Below are positions 10,383 through 22,880 of a stretch of 64,000 nt of DNA, piece after piece. Numbering within the stretch: position 1 is the first letter of the stretch; each line of letters opens with the position of its first letter. The notes under the pieces were generated by a model. That model worked only from the letters and a program-made list of their open reading frames with translations. It was not told the DNA's origin and searched no databases. A program made the position numbers and the translations under genes. The stretch is from Ananas comosus (lineage: Eukaryota > Streptophyta > Magnoliopsida > Poales > Bromeliaceae), in NCBI RefSeq assembly GCF_001540865.1, contig NC_033621.1:17302930-17366929 (forward strand). Reading direction: 5' to 3'.

Positions 10383-13300
10383 CTCCCTTCACAGCCAACT
10401 TCATCCCATTCTCTCCACACACACGCACCCACAAAATGGGGCTTCTCTCTCTTCTCTCAAACCCTCTCCCTAAGCTCTCTCTCTCTCTACAATTTCTCCA
10501 TTAAAGAGGCAGGTGTTGGACGAGATTAAGTTTGAGAAGAAGCTTGATGGTGAAGCAAGCTCTCTAATGGTGGATCAAGCTGGAGAACAAGGTGAGATTT
10601 CATGATTTAAGTAACGGTTGGATTAAATCTCTTTACAATTAATGTATTTGAGATCCTAGGTGATTCTAAAATAGATCGAGTAAAGGTTTTCCATAATGAC
10701 CGCCGTCGGACCTCTCCCCGTGACGCCAGACCGCTGCGGCCCATTCCCATGACCACAAGCCTTCGCCGAGGTCACGCAGCTGTCGGGCTCCTTCTTGGGC
10801 AACCTTGGCAGAGGAGAGGCTGATCGTTTCTTCCTGCCGCCGCCGCACAACGGGACCCTCACCGCTACCTCCTCTGGCCTTAGAGGATCGACCGACCGCC
10901 ACCCTTACCTCCCGTCGCTCTGCTGCCAACACTGTGCCAACCCCGCCGAGCCTAGCCGTGTGGGCCACATTCTGAAATGTCGCCACCTGGGTCGCTTTCC
11001 CGCTGTCGGCTGAGAGGGAGCACGAGGCTCCCCTGCACTTCTTCGCACCCAACCTGCCGGCACCGTGTCGCCGACTTACGCGGCGCGGCAGGAGCCAGGG
11101 TGCTTCCGGCACCTGGACCTAGGGCTTCTTGCCCTTTTGTGCTTTCTCGGCGACACAGCCTCCCCGAACCTTCAAAAGGGAGAACAGCAATCCCTACACC
11201 CTCGTGATCACATGCTAGGCCTCGGATCCTGTCGGAGAGGCTCGTTTCGCTGGCGTAGTCATCATTGCCCACGGTATGCGTTTGTTGGCCGACTTTGTGA
11301 AGCTCCGGCATGCTCTCGACTGTCGTTGGTGCTTGTGATAGTGAGCACGGTGTCCAGCACGTCGAGACCAATCCGCTGGACCTACTCGGTTCATCCTGGA
11401 GAGTGCACGATATTGTTGTAACAGCCGTAAACTCCTCCTTTATGTATATAAAGTTGCGATTAACAACTTTATTAGGGGCAAATTTGCAAATTGAACTTTG
11501 TGGCCTGCCTCGGGCAGTGTGTGGGTCACTGTTCATGACCCTCTGACTTGTTGTCCAAGTTTCGATTCCTTGTGCGAACAAAATAGGATTCAATGCATTT
11601 TTCGACGATATATCGCCGGTAGAAATGCAGATTCGTGTCATGATGGGTTTTCAGATATGTGATTACCCCAGAATCATCACCTAACCTTGTTGGCAAGCCG
11701 CCATGGTCCTCTCATGTGTTTTAGAGGAACCGTGACGCGCGAACCTTCGGTGCAATTATTGGACATTTTTGAACCCAAAGTGGAAGAGTTATCCAGTGAA
11801 ACCGTATTGATAGCAACTTGTGTTTGCTGTTCGACACCAGAATGAGTGTGTTTTTAGGACAGTGGGTGAAATCTTGGTGTGAATCAGTGCGTTTTGGGAC
11901 GTTTCGTCGCGTCCTGGGGCATCCTAATGCTTTTCGAGACAAATCCCGACGAGTTTCGGGAATCGATTGTGGGAAATCGATTCGGCGGGTAGTTTTGGGT
12001 TTGTGAGCGTTGTGTTTGAGTCACATGGATTAGATCCTGACTCGGTGGACCTATCATTAGGTCCAGTCGACGTCCCTGTTCTCGGCAGGAACTAGCTGCG
12101 GCGAGTAACACATGTGGTTATTTTGATCCGAAGTCCGGTTTTTTTTTTTTCAATGTGTCACGTTGGTGCATGTTCCATTCATCTCTTCCTTTATTGCTTT
12201 AATATACGTTGTCTATCCAGCACTACAAGCGTTTCCAACCAAAATTTTGACTCTGCTCTAACTTAGTGCATTCATCTTTGCATTAATGACTTTTAGAGTA
12301 GAGCGGTCAGTGACATTGATGGATACACTTTCTAGTGACGCTGAATGGTCGGTGCCTTGTATACCCCTGTGAAATAGACATCTCTTACCAGTAGTTACCT
12401 GAATGGTTGCTATATTGCTCATATGAAATGAGAGATGTCGAGTATTGTTCCATCCTAGTGACTATGAGTGGTCGTACTCGTTTAGTTTCTTGTAGTTCGA
12501 ATGACGTATTGGTCTGGTGTGCCGGAGGGGCGAAGATTGTCAGTCATTCACTCGATGGTTGCTATTGCATCATATTTGCATCGATACCAACACTCAGATA
12601 GCATTTCTCGAACCGGGTTCTGATTCACACACACTAGGTGTGTTCTTTTCCGAAAAGTCGGTTGAGTGCAACCAGTAACCCAGAAGTTATGCTAGATTAT
12701 ATACCTAAACAAAATGTTTTGTGGCTTGCCTTGAGGTCCTTAGACGACACAGGCGGTATAGATTGGGTTACGATTCGACTTTCGTCCAAGGTTGACGCAT
12801 AAGGTACGTCAGCGGTTGTGTGCTGCTTATTAACAGTTTATGTTCTTTACACTACATTCGTTACTGTAGGCCTTTTCTTTACGTATACCTGGTTACCGGC
12901 AAGTACGACTTGCCTTCGTCGGCTATGCGGTACCAGGAGACCCTCGCTTAGTTATCTCACCCTCCATTTCTCCACATATGATCGGCAGGTGGAATTGGTC
13001 AAGCGACGAACGTGAGGCCGAAACAGTGGGTGGTTTAGAGGTCTCGATCTATGTACGTTAAGTTTTGACTGTATCATTACTTAGGCAGTTGACATACATG
13101 TGAGATATAGTTTACCGCCTACACCTGATTAGTAGACTGATACATTGTGTTCAGTGATTAGTCTATATGCCTGCGTATTTTTGAATGATGTAATTTATGT
13201 GTTTGGGTACTCGTGTGTTTCGATACATTCTTGTTCGAATTTAAAAACACATTGTGTGTATTTGGACTACAATTTCTATTGGGTGCTTTCTACCGTCGTA
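10383..13300 (+). repeat. LTR-like long segment in copy 1
   Basis: A CT-rich tract (10375-10490) is followed by AACAAG|GTGAGATTT, a splice-donor-like site (GT at 10592) analogous to those inside the proven LTRs, then a GC-rich leader-like stretch (10690-11420). Further right are loosely LTR-like blocks (for example GTTACCGGCAAGTACGACTT near 12890). This order resembles the long Ty3-type LTRs of the window, but no termini were found. GC-rich ORFs on both strands here are not conserved between the copies. Confidence 0.4.
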
Positions 13301-13679
13301 GATAGTTTTTCCAAAATATAGTTTATGCATGTAGAGAAACATTTTTAAATGGCTTTTCTCGAGATTTTTTGTACAATTATGTAGGTTAACGGAACATCTA
13401 GAGAAGTCCTATCTAAAATACATAAAACACATAGAGGGATAAATAGGTGTATAAGACCCAAAAACACAATCTCTCAATACGATACAAAATAAATGCGAAA
13501 AAAAAATAGTACACACGAGATTTACGGTGAGGAAACTACCACTTTGAGAAAAAAGCCATAGCCACACGCGAAAAAATAATTCATATAAGCGAATAAGATT
13601 ACAAGGTGATTACCAGACTCCACGGACATCGAACCTCCTCTTAACCTCCTATGAATCCGCGCAATCTTTAGACTGTTCA

Positions 13680-13704
13680 NNNNNNNNNNNNNNNNNNNNN
13701 NNNN
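13680..13704. other. Assembly gap (25 N)
   Basis: Exactly 25 unknown bases. Copy 1 of the duplication stops here at GACTGTTCA, whereas copy 2 continues past the same word at 23179. Fixed-size short gaps are inserted by some long-read gap-filling tools when a gap cannot be closed cleanly. Confidence 0.95.
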
Positions 13705-14427
13705 AAAAAAGAGAGAGAGATTAGAGGCCCACCAAACACACTCATTTTCTAATTAGGGTGGATGTTTTTGGCTAGTGGCCGTCCATCCTATTAAACACTG
13801 CTCTCTTTAAAAATGTTCTGGACAAAATTAGAATACGAAATTTGTCCTCTGCGTCGAAAAGAGTCTTGTAATGGTATGATCAATAGTATGTCATCAATGG
13901 TGTTAGATATGCAGATTGAAAATGATCTTGAAAAGATTTATATTAATTTTTTGGTATTGTATTATGATTTTAGATATATTGGTGTGATGTGCAATCATTC
14001 TATGATGTATAACTACTATCGAGAAGGCTTTGCTCCGCTTCACACCGCCTTCGTGCCAAAGCCCGAGGGAGGAGGTGTTATTTGGATGAGTAAAGCCCAT
14101 GTGTCCTAGGTAGATACTTGTGTCCAGACATACGTGTGTATCATGGGGCGGCCACGCAGGCAAAAAAAGCGACGGTCTTGATGATGGTTTTTATGTTCGA
14201 TTTCCTCTACTGTCTGGTACGACCAGGAATTTTTTTTTTTTAATCAGGTATTAATGTTGTGTATGATTCATTGGGCGTGGTTGGCCCTGCTAATCTCGCA
14301 TATTTGTTGCTCTTTTGTCGTCGGTACGGTCTCACGGTAATTTGCGTGCTAGAAAATTTATGCTATGCTTTGGGATAATTTTGCATTCTATTCAGTAAAA
14401 TTAGCGTTTTTGGAAAAATTTTAAATT
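13705..14427. other. Unique flank, no gene identified
   Basis: GA-rich start followed by AT-rich sequence. ORFs at 13813-14109 (+) and 13903-14163 (-) overlap each other and match no family I know. Confidence 0.45.
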
Positions 14428-15184
14428 GGTGTTTATTTTGCATTTAGCCCGCTAGTAAATTTATTTAAAAATACCTATGATATACATTTAATTTGCAAAA
14501 ATAGGCTGCAGTGCCAGCAGCGCCACGTAGGCCAGCGGCTGGGCACTGTGTATTAAGTTTAAACCGTGATCCTTCAGACCGTGTTAAACACGGGAAGAAT
14601 GTTCACCTGTGTTTAGTGATCGTATTTTTCTAGAAATACGAGTAGTGGATGTTATATTGGGGTTGATATCCAAAATATTCGAAGCCTAAACCTGAATAAA
14701 TTATATATTAAAGCATACTTATTTTATTTAATTTCTACATATATTAAATAGTCTTAATAATTTTTGATTTCTTAGAGTTTATCATTCATATGTATAGATT
14801 TTTAAAATTATTAGAAGTATTTTAATACGTTGATTTGGATGAAGAGCTAAGACTAAAAATTATTGGATATGTATATATTGTATAAATATGGTAAAAAATA
14901 GAATTATGTTAAAATAATTTATTCGGGTTAGGTCGAATAATATTTGAATATCATACCCCATTAAATCCCTACTTATATTCCTCTACAAAAAATACTATTA
15001 AACACGGTGAATCATTCCTGTACCTAAACTATGTAGTGAATATTACGCTCGTGTTTCTTAACTACGCCCAGCCGCCGTGTGCTGGTGGCGTTGCGTGGGC
15101 AGGAGCTAAGGCATTTTGAAAATTCAATTTTACTGAGGGCTACCTTTTTAAATAAAAATTCTTGAGGGCTAATGCAAAAAGCCC
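14428..15184. mobile_element. Mutator-type MITE with internal palindromes (copy 1)
   Basis: The ends are long diverged inverted repeats (TTTTGCATTTAGCCC on the left; TTTTTGCATTAGCCC read on the minus strand on the right), with mirrored GC-rich blocks (CAGCGGCTGGGC near 14534 and its complement near 15067). The flanks repeat TTTAAATT/TTTAAATA at 14420-14427 and 15185-15192. The core carries the AACACGGTGAATCATTC word of its better-preserved relative at 16586-17023. Confidence 0.65.
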
Positions 15185-16289
15185 TTTAAATACTATGCTG
15201 TATTTCGCATTTCATCATTTTAGTATTATGTGGTTTAAAATGTATCACTTTTATTTTTTATGGTTTTTTTTTTTTTTGTTATCTACTTTACTAATTTTTT
15301 TCGTTAATTCAGTGACAAAGTTAAAACTAAAAATACTAAAGTAAATATTTAATAAATTATAGGTGGGGTATCTGAAATTTTTAGTATGTGATTTAATGAA
15401 AAGTTAATAGAGTGATTGAGGAAAAAAATAAAATTATACAGTACTAAATTGATATACATATCAATTTAATTTAGAGTATCTAAACCAAGGTTATTTATTT
15501 TATTTTATTTTATTTTTTCTTTGTTGGGCGTAATGTCAAATCAGTTTGTTTTGTTCCGGCGACAAGCGTGACAGTGTACCGAAATGCATTTCGGGGTTTT
15601 GGCTTCTTCTTTCCCTTGTCTTTTATTCATGCGTGCGTTTTCGTGGGACACACCCTTCTAATGATTTTTTTTAAAAATTTTTTTGTCCTTTTTTATTTTG
15701 CACCCTAAAGTCTACTTTGAAGCCTAATGATACCTATTTTGTAACCACTAAGTAATAGTTAATTAATAAGGCATATGGATGTTAACACCTCGCATTGCGG
15801 TTCTCTCCAAAAATAAACAAAAAACAGCTTGTATGAGGAACATGTGGATTTATGTTCTTAGTTTTTTCTTTTTCATTTTTTTTTTAGCTCAATTCCCCTG
15901 CACGAAGTGAATTCATTCAGAGTTATTTAATAGGATCGAATTTAATCGACAAATAATATTCCAATTTGTTGGTTTTTTTTATTAATAGAAGGGGGTAAAA
16001 AAAAAATATCTTATCAATCATACTATCCCTATTATTCTCTCTATCGTCAAAGCATGTTACTGATTCATGCTTAGACGATAGCGTGTACCCTCCTCAATCA
16101 CCGGCTTTTTTTATATATATTTTTATATTTTTTACTTTTTATTTTTTTGGAACTTGTTCCCCCACAATTCATTGCCTCATCCGTGACATTTGGCTCCACT
16201 CTCCCCATCTTTATTTTCGAAAACCCTTTTTCTGGACCCGGTTCACCACGTCAGCTGTAATTTAGGAGTACTACGGTAATTATATATTA
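15185..16289. other. AT-rich spacer, no gene identified
   Basis: Strongly AT-rich with many poly-T runs. The only structured item is the hairpin at 16041-16081. ORFs here are low-complexity. Confidence 0.5.
16041..16081. repeat. Short inverted repeat
   Basis: CTATCGTC-A-AAGCATG pairs with CATGCTT-A-GACGATAG across a nine-base loop. That is 15 pairs with one A/A mismatch. Confidence 0.8.
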
Positions 16290-16530
16290 TATATAAGGAC
16301 TAGGCTAAAATACTACCAATAGCATTAAATAATTTGTGCTATTAGTTTTTTAGCTATTGGATTGAGAAATGTGTGGTTAGGATGATGTGGGCCTCAAAGG
16401 ATTGAGTGAGTGGTTGGTTAAATAGTATAATCTAAAGGATAAAAATAATCAAATGGTTAAATCTAGTGGTGGAAAACTCGATAGCACCAAGTTAATGTTA
16501 TCGATAATATCCCAGCCGGACTCTTGTATA
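16290..16530. mobile_element. Small TIR element, family 1 (copy 3)
   Basis: The left arm GGACTAGGCTAAAATACTAC and the GTGCTATTAGTTTTT word are mirrored on the right (AGAGTCCGGCTGGGATATTA and GGTGCTATCGAGTTTTCC read on the minus strand). The core has TGTGGTTAGGATGATGTGGG and GAGTGAGTGGTTGGTTAAAT, shared with the copies at 6775 and 39084. Confidence 0.65.
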
Positions 16531-16585
16531 TAATATATATTCTAGTATAATATATTTAAAATGCATGTGTCGATGATTAAAAGAA

Positions 16586-17023
16586 GGGTTTTTTTTGCAA
16601 TTAGTTTCCTGAAAAAAATTTATTTTAAAAATAGCCCCAGCAAATTTTGTAAAAAGGGCCTTGACCCTGCCACGCAGGCGCCACGTCAGCGCCATGCGGG
16701 CCAGGCTGGATCAGATAGTTAAGTTAATTCACCATGTTTAAACACAGTGAATCATTCACCGTGTCTAAACACGGTGAATGATTCACCATGTCTGGGAAAA
16801 GAAAAGGGAAAGAAAAAATATACATATTATAAAAAAAATAAGTATGGAATACGGTTTGAACACGGTGAATCATTCACTATGTTCAACATAACGCCCCAAT
16901 CCGTCCACGTGGCGCTGATGTAGCGTCTGCATGGTAAAGTCAGGGTTATTTATATAAATTTAAATTTGTTGAAGTTATTTTTAAAATAAATTTTTTCAGA
17001 TAACTAATTGCAAAAAAAAACCC
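16586..17023. mobile_element. Mutator-type MITE with perfect 9-bp TSD (copy 2)
   Basis: A 438-bp element with about 115-bp inverted repeats starting GGGTTTTTTTTGCAATTAG. It is flanked by an exact 9-bp duplication TTAAAAGAA at 16577-16585 and 17024-17032, the length expected for Mutator-like transposition. The centre repeats AACACGGTGAATCATTCAC-like palindromes four times (16730-16885). It is non-coding. Confidence 0.85.
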
Positions 17024-17993
17024 TTAAAAGAAGGGACGAGACCAAACGGCTATAGATGACATGGTTGGTTCACGGATGGCGTGGTGGACCAAGTCCACGC
17101 ACAATTTTCCCTTGATTGTTTGTGAAAGGACGAAACTGCCCCTCTATTATACTTGGCGAGGTCCCCGACCACGTGCGCCCGTCCCCATAAATAATCCGTG
17201 GGGTTGGCCTCATTCTCACGTCCCGCCCTTCGCGCCCCGGCGTGTAATAAACACGCACACGCCTTCGTTTTTGAAATTTCAAATTAAACATTACTACTTT
17301 TCACAACCCCACCCCATCATCATAGAAAAATACAAAAATAGCGCAAAGCGTACGAATGAAGCGATACACTAGACCAGTTATTTCCTGCACCAGGTGTATA
17401 CATACATCACAACCGTCCATAGCACGTTAAATTAAAATACACTTTATTTTATTCAATATATCACGTGTAACATTTATATTCACTTTTCATGAAAACTTAT
17501 GCTATTATTAGTGCTTACCCTTTTCTATCAGCCTTTCATTATAATTTTTATATTCATTTGCAATATCAAAATTCCCTCTTTTTTTTTTCTTTTCTAAGTA
17601 CACCAAAATTATACTTCTTCTTCTCGAATTTCTTTTCATTTTCTCCTTTCTTGTTTATTTAAAATTTATGCTATTAATAAGAGAAAGATAAATAAAGTAA
17701 AAATAAAAGAGTTTACAGCACAAATTATTATTTTAAAATAAAAAAATAATTTTCTTCTATAATAGAATAAAATACTATTTAGATCGGAACACCTTTTTTA
17801 ATACAACTATTACGACAAAAACTTTTTTTTTTTATTTTTACATATTCTATATTAGAAGAGATAAAAGGAAAGCTCCAACAGAGTGTGGTGCATGGCGTTC
17901 ACGGATGAACCGGGTGCACGCAACACCTTGTATACATTGGGAGATTAGAGAGAGAGAGAGTGTGTGTCCAGTTCCCTCCTATCCCGGAGCCAT

Positions 17994-17997
<4 letters not shown>
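17024..17997. other. AT-rich spacer, no gene identified
   Basis: Contains a moderately GC-rich patch (17040-17290) with overlapping ORFs on both strands and no recognisable domain, then AT-rich sequence. Confidence 0.45.

Positions 17998-18081
<84 letters not shown>
17998..18081. repeat. (CT)n(AT)n compound microsatellite
   Basis: A clean CT run followed by a clean AT run directly precedes copy 2 of the ~5.1 kb duplication, as at 8491-8577. The ORFs crossing it encode only Ser-Leu and Tyr-Ile repeats. Confidence 0.95.
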
Positions 18082-18085
<4 letters not shown>

Positions 18086-18388
18086 TTATCGAGCTCTCCG
18101 TTTCATGTGATTGTACACATGATAGAGAGCTTTTCATTAAAAGGATATTTTTGAGAGTTATTTTTTAACTATTTTCATCTGCTTCGCTTGATCTTTTTCT
18201 CGTCATGATCAGGTGTTGAAAGAGTCTCCTTGTATCTCTTCCACATTCGTGCACGTAAGAGGAAGTGTTCTAATCGTTCATTGGGGCAGTGTTTCTTGTT
18301 AATCCCACACAATGGATGAGAATACGCCTTAGATTGTTGAAAATAAATCGCACTAAAAATCTGATTGAGATTAATTGTCTAACTAATT

Positions 18389-18935
18389 TTATGATAAAAT
18401 AAATAAATCAACTTGCAAGTGAAATTCAAAACTCTGATTATCTCTATAAGAAAAAGATTTAAAAGATTTTCTAGGCTGCTTAGCTTGCATACAAATCTTA
18501 CATTTGGATTTGAGATCAATTTTGATCTTGGGTATAAGGTTAAGATTGATCAATTCTTGAATAGATCTAAGGTTCACATATCCTAATCTACCATGCCATA
18601 CATCATAAGACTCAGTATTCAAAACAATAGTAACTTAATTGGGAGTAAAAGAAGAATTTTTATTATCGGCAAAAGAAAATATATTCAGTTTAAACAATCT
18701 CTCAGATACAAAACATTTTCCAATAAATATTTTCCCTGACAGATTACTATTTTCCCTTAGAGATGTAAAACCTAATTATTCTAATAAAAATCTACTGATC
18801 ATGTTCCGTTGGATCTCGGGAGCATACTGCACATCGTAAAGAATCAGTCTTTTTAGAAGTTAACTTTAGCTTGACTGTTCTAATCCCCAACAAATTGACA
18901 GTTTTTCCATCTCCAACAATCACACATTCTCTACT
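18389..18935 (-). pseudogene. Copia protease-to-integrase remnant (copy 2)
   Basis: Minus-strand frames show the GAG-pre-integrase motif Y-D-V-W-H-G-R-L-G-Y-V-N, then K-C-K-I-C-M-Q-A-K-Q, the H-H-C-C zinc-binding set of copia integrase. Upstream, toward 18930, a V-I-V-G-D-G-K-T-V region resembles the stretch between protease and integrase. Stops and frameshifts break it. It is joined head to head with the plus-strand copia remnant. Confidence 0.75.
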
Positions 18936-19195
18936 TGTAAAGAACACTGGTAATGCTGTGAATCAGGAGAGATATGCCCAAATTATTGATTCTCTAATGT
19001 ACCTAACCAACAGGACTAAACCTGATATGACCTATGCCATATTGAGATTGAGTAAATATACTAGTAATCCAAGTATGACTCATCGGATTGCTCTAGAGAG
19101 AGCATTTTGTTACCTTAAAGATACCCTCTCATATTCTCTCAAATTTGTTGGCTATCGTTCTATAATTGAGGGATACAACAATGCTAATTGAATTT
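18936..19195 (+). pseudogene. Copia RT/RNase H remnant (copy 2)
   Basis: The frame reads E-R-Y-A-Q-I-I-D-S-L-M-Y-L-T then P-D-M-T-Y-A and R-Y/K-Y-T-S-N-P-S, the conserved block between reverse transcriptase and RNase H in Ty1/copia polyproteins. It stops just after N-N-A-N-W, before the RNase H active-site region. It comes from a different part of the polyprotein than its minus-strand neighbour. Confidence 0.75.
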
Positions 19196-19918
19196 TGATT
19201 TCTTGGATATCTGTTGGCACCATAAAAATGATTTCATGTGGAAGAACAGGTTGAGCCACATGGGCATAACAAAAGAACTACATGTAAAGCCACACGTGGT
19301 ACACATGGCTTAAAAGGAGCACGCCTGGAATGGGAAAGTAGTTTTAGGCATGGCCGAAGACGTGGGGAGGAACGGCCAAAGCATATGTAGTACATCGGAT
19401 TTTCAATATAAAAGCAAGTGTAAATAAAAATAGTGTGAGATACTATTTTTATTGGACTTAGAGAAGTAAAAGGCAATTTAGAAATGATTCATGGTGAAGT
19501 TTGGAATGAAAACAGGAGAGTTAGAATTTTCTGTAAAGATCAGTCTTATTTTTTAGCAGAAAATTCACAGTGTCGAAAAATTATGAAAATTTGTAAATAT
19601 GTCAGAATTATTTTTTTTTGATGCAAGATTTAAAGTTTCATGTCAATCCAACACCCGAGCAGTGAAAACGGAGTCTAACTGCAATCTATTAAAGATTTTA
19701 GTCGGTAGAGCTTTCGGTGACCTAAAATGGTTCAAAATTGAAAAATTAATATCGCTTTCTTCTAATTGATTTTAATCGAGCCTGACTGTCAAATTTGAAA
19801 GCAAACGGACATTCAGAAGGGTTCCGGCGAAAAGTATCAGATATGAACTGGATTAAACTGAACATTTGCAATGGTGTAGGGGGGCTCTTGAGAATTTTGC
19901 CAACTTAATTCTTCCTCT

Positions 19919-22880
19919 CCCTTCACAGCCAACTTCATCCCATTCTCTTCCACACACACGCACCCACAAACATGGGAGCTTCTCTCTCTTTCTCTCAAAC
20001 CCTCTCCCCTAGCTCTCTCTCTCTCTAGCAATTTCTCCATTAAAGAGGCAGGGTTGGACGAGATTAAGTTTGAGAAGAAGCTTGATGGTGAAGCAAGCTC
20101 TCTAATGGTGGATCAAGCTTGGAGAACAAGGTGAGATTTCATGGATTTAAGTTACGGTTTGGATTAAATCCTTTACAATTAATGTATTTGAGATCCCTAG
20201 GTGATTCTAAACTAGATCGAGTAAAGGTTTTCCATATGACGCCGGCCGTCGGGCCCTCTCCCCCGTGACGCCAGACCGCTGGCGGCCCATTCCCAATGAC
20301 CACAGCCTTCGCCGAGGTCACCGCAGCTGTCGGGCTCCTTCTTGGGCAACCTTGGGCAGAGGAGAGGCTGTCGTTTCTTCCTGCCGCCGCCGCCACACGG
20401 GGCCCTCACCGCTACCTCCTCTGGCCTTAGAGGATCGACCGCCGCCACCTCTTACCTTCCCTCGCCTCTGCTGCCACCACTGTGCCACCCGACCCCGAGC
20501 CCTAGCCGTGTGGGCCACACTTCCTGAAATGTCGCCACCGTCGCTTCCCGCTGTCGGCTGAGGGGAGCACGAGGCTCCCCTGCCCTTTCGCACCCAACCT
20601 CTGCCGGCACACCTGTCGCCGAGCTACCGGCGGCCGGCAGGAGCCAGGGTGCTTCCTGCACCTTGGACCTAGGGCTTCTTGCCCTTTTGTGCTTTCTTCG
20701 GCGACACTAAGCCTCCCCGAACCTTCAAAAAGGGAGAACAGCAATCCCTCACCCTCGTTGATCACTATGCTAGGCTCGGATCCTGTCGGAGAGGCTCCGT
20801 TTCGCTGCGTAGTCATCATTGCCCACGGTATGCGTTTGTTGCAGCACTTTGTGAAGCTCCGGCATGCTCCTCGACTGTCGTTTGTGCTTGTGATAGTGAG
20901 CACGGTGTCCAGCACGTCGAGACCAATCCGCTGGTACCCTCGGTTCATCCTGGAGGTGCACGAATTGTTGTAACAGCCGTAAACTCCTCCTTTATGTATA
21001 TAAAGTTGCGATTAACAACTTTATTAGGGGCAATCTTGCAAATTGAACTTTGTGGCCTGCCTCGGGCAGTGTGTGGTCACTGTTCATGACCCTCTGGACT
21101 TGTTGTCCAAGTTTCGATGTCCTTGTGCGAACAGAAATAGGATTCAATGCATTTTTCGACGATATCGCCGGTAGAATGCAGATTCGTGTCATGATGGGTT
21201 TTCAGATATGTGATTACCCCGAAAATCATCACCTAACCTTGTTGGCAAGCCGCCATGGTCCTCTCATGTGTTTAGAGGAATCCGATGACCGGCGAAGCCT
21301 TCCGGTGCCAAATTGGACATTTTTGGAAACCCAAAGTGGAAGAGTTATCCAGTGATAACCGTATTGATACGAAAACTTGTGTTTGCTGTTCGGACACCAG
21401 AATGAGTGTGTTTTAGGACAGTGGGTGAATCTTGGTGTGAATCAGTGCGTTTTGGGACGTTTCGTGCGTCCTAGGGGGCATCCTAATGCATTTTCGAGAT
21501 TCCCGACGAGTTTCGGGAATCGATTGTGGGAAATCGATTCCGCGGGTAGTTTTGGGTTTGTGAGCGTTGTGTTTTGAGTCACATGGATTAGATCCTGACT
21601 CGGTGGACCTATCATAGGTCCAGTCGACGTCCCTTGTCTCGCAGGAACTAGCTGCGGCGAGTAACACATGTGGTTATTTTGATCCGAAGTCGGTTCAGTG
21701 GTGCACGCTTGGTGATGTTCCATTCATCTCTATCCTTTATTGCTTACATATACTTGTCTATCCAGCACTCAAGCCTTTCACCAAATGATTTTGACCTTGC
21801 TCTACTTAGTGCATTCTCTCTTGCATTAATGACTTAGAGTAGAGCGGTAGTGACATTGATATACACTTTCTAGTTGACCTGAATGGTCGGTGCCTGTATA
21901 CCCCTTGTGACATAGACATCTTACCTACTAGTTGACCTGAATGGTTGCTATTTGCATACACTTGAGAGAATGTCGAGTTGTTCCATCCTAGTTGACATGA
22001 GTGGTCGGTACTCGTGTTTTCTTGTAGTTCGATGACGTATTGGTCGGTGTGCCCCGAGGGGCGAAGATTGTCAGTCATTCACCGATGGTTGGCTATTGAT
22101 CATATTTGCATCGATCACCACAACTCGATAGCATTTCACGAACACCAGCGGTCTGATTCACCACACTAGGGTGTTCTTTTCCGGAAAAGTGGTTGGCTGC
22201 CAACCGTGAACCCAGAAGCTTATGCTAGGATTATATACCAAACAAAATGTTTGTGGCTTGCTTGAGGTCCTTAGACCGACACAGCGGTATAGATTGGGTA
22301 CATTCGACTTTTCGTCCAGTTGACGCATAAAGGTACAGTAGCGGTTGTTGCATGCTTACTTACAGTTTTTATGTTCTTTACACTTACATTGTTACTGTAG
22401 GCCTTTCTTTAGTTATACTTGGTTACCGGCAAGTACGCTTGCCTTCGTCGGCTTGCGGTACCCACTGGGAGACCCTCGTTAGTTTCTCACCCTCCATTTC
22501 TCCACATATGTCGCAGGTGGGATTGGTCAGGACGCAACGTGAGGCCGAAACTAGTGGGTGGTTTTAGAGGTCTCGATCTATGGTATATGTTTTGACTGTA
22601 TTCCATACTTAGCATTGACATACATGTGAGAGTATAGTTTACCCCTACACCTGTTAGTAGATGATACATGTGGTTCAGTTGATGTCTTATACTTGCGGAT
22701 TTTTGAATGATGTATTTATGTGCTTTGGGTACTCGTGGTTTCGATCATTCGTAATTTTTAAACACATGTGGTTTTGGACTCAAATTTCTATTGGTGGTTT
22801 TCTACCCGTCGTGATAGTGTTTTCAAAATAATAGTTTTCATGTGAGAAACATTTTTAAATGGCTTTCTCGAGATTTTTTG
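19919..22880 (+). repeat. LTR-like long segment in copy 2
   Basis: Counterpart of 10383-13300: CT-rich tract, donor-like AACAAG|GTGAGATTT (GT near 20131), GC-rich leader-like stretch (20230-20960), then the GGTTACCGGCAAGTACGCTT block near 22422. No termini were located. ORFs on both strands in the GC-rich part (for example 20502-20948) differ between copies and match no protein family. Confidence 0.4.

Larger units (their letters stand above)
8578..13679 (+). repeat. ~5.1 kb duplicated segment, copy 1 (noisy, ends at a 25-N gap)
   Basis: The whole interval is collinear with 18074-23180, from the GAGCTCTCCGTTTCATGTG start to the GACTGTTCA at the gap. Differences are mostly single-base insertions and deletions, as expected from uncorrected long-read sequence rather than old divergence. 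Copy 2 keeps short reading frames that copy 1 breaks. The content is copia remnants (8817-9660) followed by a long LTR-like stretch (10383-13300). Treat it as possibly not a real second locus. Confidence 0.85.

Noticed and set aside
10656..11641. GC-rich overlapping ORFs on both strands, up to 229 aa, as a possible gene
   Set aside because: They lie in an LTR-like leader region, change frame between the two copies of the duplication (compare 20139-21089), and resemble no protein family.
17905..18168. ORFs with Ser-Leu and Tyr-Ile repeats
   Set aside because: Simple translation of the (CT)n(AT)n microsatellite.
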